Source: a virus
DNA: 42,749 nt
IMG/VR virus record: IMGVR_UViG_3300043783_000042
Location: 1 to 42,749 of that record
Strand: one strand, 5' to 3'
Under the pieces are notes generated by a model. The model had not been told where the DNA came from. It ran no database searches and was given only the letters and a program-made list of their open reading frames with translations. A program made the translations under genes and the position numbers. How positions within the stretch are numbered: position 1 is the stretch's first letter; each line of letters begins with the position of its first letter. Positions 5,944 to 13,326 of this stretch are shown here, in pieces.

Positions 5944-5972
5944 TTGACAGTATCGGCGGGAGGGTGTATAAT
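5944..5972 (+). promoter_or_regulatory. Near-perfect sigma70 promoter for the plus-strand early operon
   Basis: TTGACA (5944-5949), a 17-nt spacer and TATAAT (5967-5972): both hexamers are the consensus. It drives the genes from 6141 onward, with a leader of about 160 nt. Strong, host-RNA-polymerase-dependent early transcription is expected. Confidence 0.85.
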
Positions 5973-6140
5973 CCTCAATGTCCGGGGCGGCAGTACACTG
6001 AAACGCGGCAGATAGCGGAGGTTGCACGGTCGCACCAAGTGGACTCGCAGTCTCAAGAATCAGGCCGCCGCCCAACACCTACAATCATGTGTGAACCAAC
6101 CGCCGCCATCCGGCGCAGCCTGGGGTGGAAGGAACCGACG

Positions 6141-6374
6141 ATGCCAAGCCCTGATCCTGACGCGCTGGCGGCGGCGCTGGAGGACGCAGCAATAGCCGCT
6201 GTGACGGACTGTGCCATCGACCTGCCGCTCTCTGACCACGAGCGCGACTCCGCCGTCCGCGCCAATGAGCGGACCAAGATGCGTGAACGGGTGCTGGCAG
6301 CGGTGGCACGGTGGTACGTCGGAAGCCGCGCCAATATGCTGACGGCAATCGAGGAGGTGTTCCGTGGAGACTGA
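6141..6374 (+). CDS. Hypothetical helical protein, 77 residues
   Basis: The ATG at 6141 is chosen because GGAAGGA lies 7 nt upstream; longer in-frame starts precede the promoter or lack an SD. The protein is mainly helical (DALAAALEDAAIAAVTDC, then RERVLAAVARWYV). No family recognised. First gene of the plus-strand early operon; overlaps the next gene by 11 nt. Confidence 0.65.
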   Translation: MPSPDPDALAAALEDAAIAAVTDCAIDLPLSDHERDSAVRANERTKMRERVLAAVARWYVGSRANMLTAIEEVFRGD

Positions 6375-6960
6375 GCCATTATGCTGCACGCCGGTGCCGG
6401 GCGGTGTGTGCGGGCACCGGTTAGACCAGCACGTAGCGCGCGAAGTGTGCGGCGCTGGAGAGCCGGGCTATTGTCCCTGCCCCGGCTACACGCCGCCCAC
6501 CGCTGCCGTCCCGCAAGACCTAAACGTAGGTCAGGGCCGTTGCCAGGGCTGTGGCGGAGTCTTTGGACTGGCTGAACTTGCTGCCGCTGGCTACCGGTGT
6601 AGCACGTGCGCTGCCGATCCGTTCTGCGCCCGGTGCGGCGTACCACTGAGCGAGCACAACATTGGACAGCTTAGACCGGGCGAGTATCTGCCGGCAGACG
6701 ATCCCGAGTGGGACGACAGACCGTGCCCGGTGTACATAGCCACCGCTGCCCGCTGCCCCGATCCTGCCGGGGAGCAGCCACCGGCACAGCGCATCCATTT
6801 CGATCTCACCCGCGAGGATGGCCTGATGCTCAGTAGGCTATTGCAGGGCGAGTGCCTGCTGGACGGTGGCGAGAAGGAGGAGGCAAACAACCGAATCCTG
6901 CGCTATATCGAACGGGCGCTCTCCGAAAGCACCGGAGCAGGCCACCAAGGAGGCGAGTAA
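6364..6960 (+). CDS. Cysteine-rich multi-zinc-knuckle protein
   Basis: 198 residues; GTG start 6 nt behind GAGGAGG. The N-terminal 110 residues hold many cysteine pairs: CC..., CGHRLDQH, CPCPGY, CQGCGGVF, CSTC, CARCG. These are probably three zinc-binding knuckles. A helical domain (HFDLTREDGLMLSRLLQGECL...NRILRYIERAL) follows and resembles the small helical hairpin found in several accessory phage proteins, including the next gene. Function unknown. Confidence 0.65.
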   Translation: METEPLCCTPVPGGVCGHRLDQHVAREVCGAGEPGYCPCPGYTPPTAAVPQDLNVGQGRCQGCGGVFGLAELAAAGYRCSTCAADPFCARCGVPLSEHNIGQLRPGEYLPADDPEWDDRPCPVYIATAARCPDPAGEQPPAQRIHFDLTREDGLMLSRLLQGECLLDGGEKEEANNRILRYIERALSESTGAGHQGGE

Positions 6961-7415
6961 TGGACGCCGCTAACGACGACAAGATGGTGGCCGAGCTGCA
7001 GAAGCGCATACTGTCCAAGCCGCGTGACCACTTCAAGCGCAAGCACCAAGAGAAGCTCACGGACGGCGTTGCCGGGCTGTCGCCTGTTGGAGAGCAGCGA
7101 CCAGCCCGCTGTACGACGCATTCCATTGAGCGCACATCACCCATAGGCGAAGCGTTCGTAGGGCGCTGCGTCCAGTGCGGCAAGGAGGGCTTGAGCATTC
7201 GAGATGTTGACGGCTGCCCTAACCCGGAAGGGGTGAGCGAGGACGAATCGCTGCTACGGGCCATCGAAGGGCCACTAGCAGCGCGCATGGTGAGCGTCGA
7301 GCTGACGGTGGAGGAGGCGCAGGCTGTCTGGCAGTGGCTCGATACTGAGATGAACCCACACGCCAAGACAGCTCATACTAAGATCGTTCAGGCGCTCCAG
7401 CAAGGAGGCGAGTGA
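6960..7415 (+). CDS. Hypothetical protein with a CxxC motif
   Basis: 151 residues, ATG overlapping the previous stop (TAATG), GGAGG 4 nt upstream. It has one CVQCGKEG knuckle near residue 70 with a C/H-containing segment nearby (RCTTHSIERTSP). Its C-terminus (VSVELTVEEAQAVWQWLDTEM...KIVQALQQGGE) parallels the helical C-terminus of the preceding gene, including the final GGE, suggesting they share a module by duplication. Function unknown. Confidence 0.65.
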   Translation: MDAANDDKMVAELQKRILSKPRDHFKRKHQEKLTDGVAGLSPVGEQRPARCTTHSIERTSPIGEAFVGRCVQCGKEGLSIRDVDGCPNPEGVSEDESLLRAIEGPLAARMVSVELTVEEAQAVWQWLDTEMNPHAKTAHTKIVQALQQGGE

Positions 7416-7858
7416 TGCCGGGTGACATATACGAATGGGCGAATAAACAGGAAGCCCGTGCAAAAACAGCCGAGGCCCGCATTGGGGAGCTAGAGCACCA
7501 ATTCGTCAAGCTCACCGAGTTCAAGGTGTATGTCCATGGCCGCCTAGACGCAATGGGCGTCCCAACGCACCCGAACGGCCCGCATAGCGCCGCAGGGTGT
7601 CGTATTGGAGATCGGCTGGACATCGTAGAGCGCCAACTACTGAAGACTGAGGCCGAGCGTGACTATGAGTTCGAGCGCAAGCAAGTCCAAATGGAGGGCC
7701 GAATCGCAGCTGAACGCCAGCGGGACGCGCTGCTGGAGGCGGCACAAGCCGTACGCAGCGGCATCACGCCGCTATGCGGATACATCAGCGACGCGGCCTA
7801 CGCCAAATTAGTCGACGCCATCGCGCTGTGCGAGACGGGGAAGGAGAAGGGATCGTGA
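7415..7858 (+). CDS. Coiled-coil hypothetical protein
   Basis: 147 residues; the ATG overlaps the previous stop and follows AGGAGG. Two long heptad-type helices (KQEARAKTAEARIGELEHQF and RQLLKTEAERDYEFERKQV) flank a Gly/Pro-rich middle. A C-terminal helical part (LLEAAQAVRSGITPLCGYISDAAYAKLVDAIALCE) resembles segments common in early phage hypotheticals. No enzymatic motif. Confidence 0.65.
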   Translation: MPGDIYEWANKQEARAKTAEARIGELEHQFVKLTEFKVYVHGRLDAMGVPTHPNGPHSAAGCRIGDRLDIVERQLLKTEAERDYEFERKQVQMEGRIAAERQRDALLEAAQAVRSGITPLCGYISDAAYAKLVDAIALCETGKEKGS

Positions 7859-8091
7859 GCGTTAAGACCTCAATAGCTAACGCCGTTACGGCTCTGCACG
7901 ATGCGGTTGCCGATCTCGACGTAGTTGCATTCAGCGTAATCCCAGAGGTCACAGTGCGCGTCGTATTGTCCCGCAAGTCGTTTCACGAGCAGGAATCGAT
8001 GGCTTATGAACGATGGCGCGGCATACTGCGCGCCTACCCAACCGCACGGGTTAAGTTCAACGTGGACTACAACGCACTGGAGGACCCATGA
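7855..8091 (+). CDS. Hypothetical protein, 78 residues
   Basis: GTG start overlapping the previous stop (GTGA), with GGAGAAGGG upstream. Helix-strand-helix-strand arrangement (NAVTALHDAVADLDVVAFSV, VTVRVVLSRKSFHE, RVKFNVDY). No family recognised. Confidence 0.6.
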   Translation: MSVKTSIANAVTALHDAVADLDVVAFSVIPEVTVRVVLSRKSFHEQESMAYERWRGILRAYPTARVKFNVDYNALEDP

Positions 8092-8453
8092 CCACCGACT
8101 ACAGCGCGCTCCTGCTGGCCGTGGCGCGGGCACTGGAACTACCAGTTGCCGAAGAAGCGCCAATTGGCCGCGATGGGATATGGTTGCAATGCAACGGTAA
8201 GTGGAACCCCGCCACCAGCGATGCCGATAGCGCCGATCTGCTCGATAGGATGGTTCGTGCAAAGTGGAACGTCAGCTACGAATGCTGCGAGCCTGACTAT
8301 CTGCACAACTTTAAATTCTGGCAGTCGAATGGGTGTGACGAAGAAGGCTGGCTCATTCAAGGCCAGCACGGCCGCGACCGTAACCGCGACCGCCGCATCG
8401 CCATCCTGCTCGCGGCTGCACAGGCGCTGGGCGTAGGAGAGGTGGATGGATGA
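8088..8453 (+). CDS. Hypothetical protein, weakly DUF2591-like
   Basis: 121 residues, ATG overlapping the previous stop (ATGA). The layout (an N-terminal helix, a KWNPATSDADSADLLDRM segment, an aromatic strand region and a C-terminal helix RRIAILLAAAQALG) resembles the small phage proteins of the DUF2591/NinX type that carry WNP...D. The resemblance is weak and no function follows. Confidence 0.6.
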   Translation: MTTDYSALLLAVARALELPVAEEAPIGRDGIWLQCNGKWNPATSDADSADLLDRMVRAKWNVSYECCEPDYLHNFKFWQSNGCDEEGWLIQGQHGRDRNRDRRIAILLAAAQALGVGEVDG

Positions 8454-8632
8454 GCTACAAGCTGACGGAACGTGTGCGGGTACGTTGTCAGCGGTGTGGG
8501 TGCAAGTACGCTTATCTCAGCAGTGCATGGGGTGACAAGCGGCCTATGTACACGTGCGCCAATTGCGGCCATATCTGGACGCGCGGACTGAAAGGCGAGC
8601 ACGACGCGGGCGCAGAGAGGAGCGGCGAGTGA
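8450..8632 (+). CDS. Small zinc-ribbon protein
   Basis: 60 residues, ATG overlapping the previous stop (ATGA). Two knuckles, CQRCGC and CANCGH, 24 residues apart form a classic zinc ribbon; the spacer contains KYAYLSSAWG. It may contact nucleic acid or a host protein. No family name. Confidence 0.65.
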   Translation: MSYKLTERVRVRCQRCGCKYAYLSSAWGDKRPMYTCANCGHIWTRGLKGEHDAGAERSGE

Positions 8633-8916
8633 GCGTCTACCGCATAGAAGAGGACCGGATGCAGGCTCGGGTGTGCGCGGCTGTATTGGATTACCCAACA
8701 TCCGAGGCCGCAGCCCGGGCGTTTGGAGTGTCACCTCAGTTCCTCTGTGATGTACGTAAGGGACGCCGTGAGGTTGGTGACAGACTGGCGGCCAAGCTAG
8801 GTTTCAGACGCATAGTGCTATACGAGCGTAATGAATCCGTCCGCCAGGCCGCCGCAGCCACCGAAGCCGCACAGCAGGAGGAGGTGAGGGAGGGATGTAC
8901 TCAGAAGCCCAAATAA
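8629..8916 (+). CDS. Cro/C1-type helix-turn-helix protein
   Basis: 95 residues from the GTG at 8629 (GTGA overlap). The segment SEAAARAFGVSPQFLCDVRKGRREVGDRLAAKLGF follows the common phage pattern (q..lA...GVS..yl.dV..Grr..g...a..lG), a helix-turn-helix with the recognition helix at SPQFLCDVRKG. A basic strand RIVLYERN and a Gln/Glu-rich tail follow. Probably a small regulator of early genes. Confidence 0.7.
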   Translation: MSVYRIEEDRMQARVCAAVLDYPTSEAAARAFGVSPQFLCDVRKGRREVGDRLAAKLGFRRIVLYERNESVRQAAAATEAAQQEEVREGCTQKPK

Positions 8917-9026
8917 TGGCCTACGTGTGGGGCATCGTTACAGGAATTCTACTTGAATCACTGGTGGTCGGTGCGTTCTTGGCAGGCGCTGCATCTATGC
9001 ACCATCTAAACGATGGTAAGTCCTAG
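8895..9026 (+). CDS. Small single-pass membrane protein, 43 residues
   Basis: The ATG at 8895 follows a run of GAGG/GGAGG and overlaps the end of the previous gene. After MYSEAQIMAYVWG comes one hydrophobic span (IVTGILLESLVVGAFLAGAA), then a short polar tail. Its TAG stop lies within a CTAG palindrome shared with the stop of the convergent gene. Membrane location is predicted; function unknown. Confidence 0.5.
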   Translation: MYSEAQIMAYVWGIVTGILLESLVVGAFLAGAASMHHLNDGKS

Positions 9027-9394
9027 CCCACCAGCAGCTCGCACACAGCCCACTGGACTGCCAGGAGGCAGTCCTCGCTGCAGAACCATGACCCAGGCGC
9101 AGCAGGCCGGCCACAGGCGCATACGCGACCCTTCCGTTTCCTCACGTGCTGCCGCAGCTCGCCGTTGTACTTGTTGGCGCACTCCTGGCTGTAGAACAGC
9201 CGTACGCGGGAGGGATTGGAGTCTTCGGGGAGGACACGGCCGCAACCACACTTGCAGCGACGGCGCTTTCGCCGGTCCAGGTGTCGTTGGTATTGAGCGT
9301 AACGCTCGCGGTTGAGCGCCCGGTACTGTGCATCCGCTAACCGCTTGCGCTCCTTGTTGGCGGCGTACCAGGCGCGGGCACTCTCGGCGGACAT
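9023..9394 (-). CDS. Zinc-finger protein with an HNH-type N-terminal arm
   Basis: 123 residues. The N-terminal arm (ARAWYAANKERKRLADAQYRALNRERYAQYQRH) is the N-R-E-rich basic repeat seen ahead of many phage HNH/endonuclease-VII-type domains. Two finger-like units follow: CKCGCGRVLP...FYSQECANKYN and CACGRPAAPGSWFCSEDC. No clear HNH catalytic triad is visible, so this could be a nuclease relative that only binds DNA. Its start codon is 1 bp from the start of the divergent gene at 9396. Confidence 0.6.
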   Translation of the reverse strand: MSAESARAWYAANKERKRLADAQYRALNRERYAQYQRHLDRRKRRRCKCGCGRVLPEDSNPSRVRLFYSQECANKYNGELRQHVRKRKGRVCACGRPAAPGSWFCSEDCLLAVQWAVCELLVG

Positions 9395-9395
9395 T

Positions 9396-10046
9396 ATGAT
9401 CTCAGCACTCTACGTACTGCCTGACGGCCCATACTCTAATCTACCCAATGTAGACTGCTGGCCAGAAGATCGGGACGCCAGGAAGTACGCAGGGCCGCAC
9501 CCGGTAGTAAGTCACCCGCCCTGCGAGCGGTGGGGCCGGTATTGGTATGGCGGTCCGTCCTGCAAGGTCCGCAAAGTGAAAGGTGACGATGGCGGCTGCT
9601 TTGCCGCAGCTCTCGCGTCTGTGCGGAAGTGGGGCGGTGTTCTGGAGCATCCGGCGGATTCGTCGGCATGGGATACCTTCGGCCTGCAGAGGCCGCCCCG
9701 ATCCGGTGGGTGGGTACTGGCCGACTCGTATGGCTGGACCTGCTGCGTTTTTCAGGGCTGGTACGGGCACCCGGCGAAGAAGGCAACATGGCTGTACGCC
9801 GTAGGGTGTGAGCTGCCCGATCTGAATTGGGGTCCATCACCGGGCGGTATCAAGTTCGAGGATAGCTACCACAGTGCTGAGGAGTGCCGCAGAGCGGTCA
9901 GGACAGGCATTCTTCAACGCCTGTCGCACAGACAACGCAAACTGACGCCGGAACCGTTCCGTGACTTGCTGCTGCATATGGCTGCCACAGCGAAGCCGCC
10001 AGGCCGGCCCATGCTACCGCTGCAGTTGAGTTTCGACTACCTCTAG
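9396..10046 (+). CDS. Conserved phage protein with DNA-cytosine-methyltransferase-like motifs
   Basis: 216 residues from the ATG at 9396; the in-frame extension upstream is antisense to the zinc-finger gene. Motifs: LPDGPYSNLPNVDCWPEDRDARKYAGPHPVVSHPPCERWG split by function into a possible cofactor loop and a PPC element; then WGGVLEHPADSSAW; then WGHPAKK-type segment GWYGHPAKKATWLYAVG. PPC and (E)H/NP elements at this spacing recall motifs IV and VI of C5-cytosine methyltransferases. The usual FxGxG start is missing, so activity is uncertain. I know this type from other phages only as hypothetical or methyltransferase-like. Confidence 0.65.
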   Translation: MISALYVLPDGPYSNLPNVDCWPEDRDARKYAGPHPVVSHPPCERWGRYWYGGPSCKVRKVKGDDGGCFAAALASVRKWGGVLEHPADSSAWDTFGLQRPPRSGGWVLADSYGWTCCVFQGWYGHPAKKATWLYAVGCELPDLNWGPSPGGIKFEDSYHSAEECRRAVRTGILQRLSHRQRKLTPEPFRDLLLHMAATAKPPGRPMLPLQLSFDYL

Positions 10047-10594
10047 GGCTGTATCACATCCACGCCACCCTGCTCACATCGGACTGGCGCTCCGGTAGTG
10101 GGACGCTCCAGCAGCAGCTTCGGGTGCAGCGCATCCGAGTAGTCGATCACCTCCAGCGTGAAGCTCGGCGTCGGCGTCACCTGTGTGCCAGCCTGGAGCT
10201 GAGTGGCGCCGTCGTCCACCACCAGCGCGTACCGGGCCGGGTGTCCGTCATAGGCGCAATCCCCGCTGAACATAGCGTGGTGTGGTCTCACGCGTACGAG
10301 GTTCTGCGGCACCCCTCGGAGCACGTGGACGCTGTGTCCGTCGTCTGTGTAGCTCACCCAGGCCCCAAGGCTGCTGTCGTAGCGGGCTACGATCCGCTCC
10401 GCGCCCCGGCTGGCCAGGATGTCTACGGTGGCGGGGGTGTTGGGGAGTAGATGCGCCTGCTTACGCATTGTGCCCTGCTGGGTTACCTGGCGCACGCCCA
10501 ATCGGGGCGAGGGAACCTGCTCCCCAACTCTGTTAGGCCAGAGTGCTCCAGCCCACAGCCCGAACACCACGGCGGCGAGCAGGGCGTGTTTCAT
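10043..10594 (-). CDS. Secreted or membrane-anchored hypothetical protein, end of the late operon
   Basis: Start at the ATG at 10594 (ATGA overlap). The N-terminus KHALLAAVVFGLWAGALW is a signal or signal-anchor segment. The remaining 165 residues are strand-rich, with RIVARYDSSLGAWVSY and FTLEVIDYSD. Position beside the lysis genes suggests a periplasmic or envelope role, but no spanin feature is seen. Last gene of the late operon; its stop shares a CTAG with the convergent gene. Confidence 0.6.
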   Translation of the reverse strand: MKHALLAAVVFGLWAGALWPNRVGEQVPSPRLGVRQVTQQGTMRKQAHLLPNTPATVDILASRGAERIVARYDSSLGAWVSYTDDGHSVHVLRGVPQNLVRVRPHHAMFSGDCAYDGHPARYALVVDDGATQLQAGTQVTPTPSFTLEVIDYSDALHPKLLLERPTTGAPVRCEQGGVDVIQP

Positions 10595-10791
10595 CGCGGT
10601 GCCCATTTCCCAAGCGCATCAACCGCCGCTATCAGCGATTCCAGCGCGGCCTTTTCATCTTGCGACCCACCTGTTGCCTCCACAAACCAGACAGCAGCGG
10701 AGACAACCGGTCGCAATTTTCCGACAGTTTCCTCAGCGTTGTCACGCTGCCTCTCCGCTATTGATCGTGTGTCGGGAGGAGCGCCACTCAT
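10591..10791 (-). CDS. Small helical hypothetical protein, 66 residues
   Basis: ATG overlaps the previous stop (ATGA). Pattern: SIAERQRDNAEETVGKLRPVV, a short VSAAVWFVEA segment, then EKAALESLIAAVDALGKW. Helical and mostly soluble. No family recognised. Confidence 0.55.
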   Translation of the reverse strand: MSGAPPDTRSIAERQRDNAEETVGKLRPVVSAAVWFVEATGGSQDEKAALESLIAAVDALGKWAPR

Positions 10792-11144
10792 ATCGCCGCC
10801 TGTGGCACCGGGAACGTGTTGTTGCCGATGTTGGCCCCGTTCACGACCACCGCCGTGCTGTTGACGATGATGGACGTGGTGGCAGGGTCCTTCTCGTACT
10901 GCACCTGGCCGGAGTTGATCTCGTCGTAGCTGATCTGCGCCGCCCAGCTATCGTCGGCATTCACCGACTGGACCGGCCCGATGGCCGCCAGGACGGTCTT
11001 CTGCGTCTTCTCATCGAGCGCGCTCACCTTGCCGGTGTAGTGGCCGCTCCCCATTGGGAACTCGGTCGCCCATGCGTGCAGGATGGCAGGGTCGTTGTTC
11101 GGCCCCCACTTGATTGCGAACGCTTTGTGCATTGGGATTGGCAT
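10788..11144 (-). CDS. Hypothetical protein following the lysozyme
   Basis: 118 residues. It has FAIKWGPNNDPAILHAWATEFP, SGHYTGKVSALDEKTQ, and a strand-rich C-terminus (TTSIIVNSTAVVVNGANIG). No family recognised. It directly follows the GH25 lysozyme gene. Confidence 0.6.
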   Translation of the reverse strand: MPIPMHKAFAIKWGPNNDPAILHAWATEFPMGSGHYTGKVSALDEKTQKTVLAAIGPVQSVNADDSWAAQISYDEINSGQVQYEKDPATTSIIVNSTAVVVNGANIGNNTFPVPQAAI

Positions 11145-11156
11145 AGCTCTTGCTCC

Positions 11157-11786
11157 TTACAGCCCGAAACGGGCCACTAGTTCCGCGTGAGTGCCGCGGT
11201 AAACGTTTTCGTCGTACTTGTGGCTGGCGTCTGCCTGCGCATACTGCCAGGCATCCCACGTGCTCCAGCCGTTCAGAAGACCGGGGTCGCTGACGCCGTA
11301 GTGGGCGATAACGACCGGGTGCCGGCCGAAACTGTCATCCATGCCGTTGTCGGGATCGTTCCAGAAGCCCGGCATGGAGTATATCAATGGCACTTTGCCG
11401 GTCTTGGCCTCCACGGCGTCGAGCCATTTGTGGCAGCCGGCTATCCGGTCCGTCTTGCTGCCGCCGAACGTTCGTTCGATGTCCAGTACGGCCGGTAGCG
11501 CCGTCTTCAGGCTGTCAGCGTCCGTGTGGATTGTGTCGAGGAATACCTGGATTTGGTCTGCGGACTGCTTCGTGTCGTTGTAAAAGTGGTAGCCCAGGGA
11601 CCGGGTAATCCCGACCTCGCCGCACTGCTGCCAGTATTCCTCGAACAGCGGCTCTACACCGAGGTACTCCGTGGTCGCCTTGGCGTAGACCCAGGACCAG
11701 CCATCGGCGAGAAGCTGTCTGAAATCGACAGCTCCGTCGCTGTTGCCGGCAAGGTCAACGCCTTTGGCGAACCCGGAGGTGTCCAT
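11157..11786 (-). CDS. Endolysin: glycoside hydrolase family 25 lysozyme
   Basis: 209 residues, a complete single catalytic domain without a separate cell-wall-binding domain. Hallmarks in order: GVDLAG (residues 9-14, first catalytic Asp), WSWVYAKATTE, GYHFYND, the LPAVLDIE element near residue 100 (the D-x-E catalytic centre), a PLIYSMPGFW segment and a final WDAWQYAQ strand. GH25 enzymes cleave the MurNAc-GlcNAc bond of peptidoglycan. No signal peptide, so it would depend on a holin. TGATG coupling to the TM/coiled-coil gene upstream. Confidence 0.9.
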   Translation of the reverse strand: MDTSGFAKGVDLAGNSDGAVDFRQLLADGWSWVYAKATTEYLGVEPLFEEYWQQCGEVGITRSLGYHFYNDTKQSADQIQVFLDTIHTDADSLKTALPAVLDIERTFGGSKTDRIAGCHKWLDAVEAKTGKVPLIYSMPGFWNDPDNGMDDSFGRHPVVIAHYGVSDPGLLNGWSTWDAWQYAQADASHKYDENVYRGTHAELVARFGL

Positions 11787-12058
11787 CAGGCAGCCGGAGG
11801 CGCGGGCGGGTTCAACTCGGCCTCGACCTGACCGTCCAGTGTCGTCAGGTTCGTCACGGCGGCGGCGGTATCGGCCTCATTGGCCTGCGCAGCGGCGAGC
11901 TGCGACTTCAGGTTGGTGTTCTCGGTGACGAGCGCCTGCACGTCGGTTGTGAGCTTGGTTACGATGTCGGAAATGGCGGACAAGGCGGTTGCTCCTTTGG
12001 CAAGGTAGTACACGCCCAAGGCGGCGAGCGCGTAGCAGAGAACGTAGAACGGGATCAC
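11786..12058 (-). CDS. Holin-like or spanin-like TM plus coiled-coil protein
   Basis: 90 residues, GTG start in a GTGA overlap. One N-terminal hydrophobic span (FYVLCYALAALGVYYLAKG), then a heptad-rich coiled coil (LTTDVQALVTENTNLKSQLAAAQA) and a Pro/Ala tail. Single TM with an external or internal coil fits a small holin partner or an inner-membrane spanin. Its position immediately before the lysozyme supports a lysis role. Confidence 0.55.
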   Translation of the reverse strand: MIPFYVLCYALAALGVYYLAKGATALSAISDIVTKLTTDVQALVTENTNLKSQLAAAQANEADTAAAVTNLTTLDGQVEAELNPPAPPAA

Positions 12059-12276
12059 GCGGCAGGTTCCGCGGGCGTCTCAACCAGGGTGATCGACAAG
12101 GCCACGCCGTGCATGTTGAAGCTGACCAGCTCGGTCTTCGCCGGAATGAACCCCTCAATCAGTGTGAGTGGCGGCTGCAGCGGTAGCGGCACCGAACCGG
12201 AGTGCGTGAAGTTGCCGAAAGTGATGCCGAATGCGCGGAACTTGGCCGAGATTGTATACTGCAGCGAGAGGTTCAT
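12055..12276 (-). CDS. Hypothetical strand-rich protein, 73 residues
   Basis: ATG behind GGAGATAGA. Alternating strands (LSLQYTISAKFRAFGITFGNF, LVSFNMHGVALSITLVE). No membrane segment. Sits in the lysis region; no family recognised. Between it and 12401 there is a 124-bp gap with only a doubtful 36-residue ORF (12276-12386). Confidence 0.55.
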   Translation of the reverse strand: MNLSLQYTISAKFRAFGITFGNFTHSGSVPLPLQPPLTLIEGFIPAKTELVSFNMHGVALSITLVETPAEPAA

Positions 12277-12400
12277 TCTATCTCCACCGGATCGGGCCGG
12301 TGCCCATAGAGAGCGGCGGAAGCAAACCGAACGCTTCCAGCACGAGAAGGACGGTCACACCAGACGATTAGGGCGATGACGCTCATGACCGTATTCTACC

Positions 12401-12745
12401 TTAATGGCCGCCTTTGGCGATATAGGCGACCCCGACACCTGCAACAGCGGTCAGGATGCCGAGCCACCACTTGTTCTGCGCCTGCACGGCATTCAATGTT
12501 GCTACTTGCTGCTCTAGTAGGCCCAACCTCTGCCCCTGGCCAGCGTTACTGTCGATCTTCGCTTCGATGGATGCCACCTTGATTCGGACCTCGCCCACTT
12601 CCTTTATCACCTCGCGTAGTTCCTTCGCCGTAGTCTCTGCAACAGCGCGAGCCTGCGTCTCGACAGCCTGGAGCGCCGACAGCAAGGTTTGAACGACCGG
12701 GCCGTCTGTGTATAGTATACGACTGCTTGGGTCTTCGTTAGCCAT
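12401..12745 (-). CDS. XhlA-like holin-associated membrane protein
   Basis: 114 residues. A long amphipathic helix with heptads (TLLSALQAVETQARAVAETTA, then REVIKEVGEVRIKVASIEAKI and RLGLLEQQVATLNAV) ends in a C-terminal hydrophobic span NKWWLGILTAVAGVGVAYIA. This coiled coil plus W-rich C-terminal anchor is the haemolysin XhlA arrangement, a component of phage lysis cassettes. With the TM protein at 11786-12058 it would form the lysis membrane module. Confidence 0.65.
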   Translation of the reverse strand: MANEDPSSRILYTDGPVVQTLLSALQAVETQARAVAETTAKELREVIKEVGEVRIKVASIEAKIDSNAGQGQRLGLLEQQVATLNAVQAQNKWWLGILTAVAGVGVAYIAKGGH

Positions 12746-12770
12746 CAGCTTATTATCCTGAAACCGGCTC

Positions 12771-12893
12771 CTAGTTGAGTGTAAGTGCTACAATAATCTG
12801 GCGACGAGGGAAGGGCGCTTGGGTCAGCGATGAAGGTGCAGCTAGTAAGCCGTCGAGCCGAACGCGAAGACCCAATACCAAGACGTCGGCCAT
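12771..12893 (-). CDS. Possible short ORF, 40 residues
   Basis: ATG at 12893 with GGA 5 nt upstream; codes MADVLVLGLRVRLDGLLAAP and continues to LTLN. It fills most of the 209-bp gap between the fibre-region and XhlA-like genes. The composition is plausible for a small phage protein, but there is no independent support. Confidence 0.25.
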   Translation of the reverse strand: MADVLVLGLRVRLDGLLAAPSSLTQAPFPRRQIIVALTLN

Positions 12894-12954
12894 GCGTTTC
12901 CGGGACGCCGCCCTCCGGCTTGTGACGAAAGACGCACAACCCCCTCCCTCTCGC

Positions 12955-13326
12955 CTAAAACGGCACGCCTCTCAGGGTGAGTGTTTGCTGCCACTGCTTT
13001 TCCTGCAGGTTGGGCGGCGGGATGGTCGCAAAATCGTACACGATCCGGTAGTCGCCCGCGACCGTTACCAACGAACCCGCTCCAGTCTTCAGCAGCGCAT
13101 TGGCGTACACCAGGCTGCCGTCCGAATTCTGCGAGAAGACGAACAGGTTCGCCTGCAATAGTTGCGCACCGACCGAGTTGAACACCGTCACGACCGCCTT
13201 CTGCACGATTGAAAACATCGGGCTGCGCTGCTCGTTGTGGATGTTGCGCAGCCCGATCACGAAGGTATCGCCCAGGGTTCGAACGGTCGTGTCCTGGTAG
13301 AACTCGGCGTATAGTCCGGTCGGCAT
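12955..13326 (-). CDS. Hypothetical virion-region protein, 123 residues
   Basis: Strand-rich (TTVRTLGDTFVIGLRNIHN, KAVVTVFNSVGAQLLQANLFVF, DYRIVYDFATIPPP). Starts right after the stop of the previous gene (TAGATG), so translation is probably coupled. Its place after the fibre genes suggests a minor tail or receptor-binding component. No family recognised. A longer ORF in another frame over the same bases is a shadow. Confidence 0.6.
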   Translation of the reverse strand: MPTGLYAEFYQDTTVRTLGDTFVIGLRNIHNEQRSPMFSIVQKAVVTVFNSVGAQLLQANLFVFSQNSDGSLVYANALLKTGAGSLVTVAGDYRIVYDFATIPPPNLQEKQWQQTLTLRGVPF

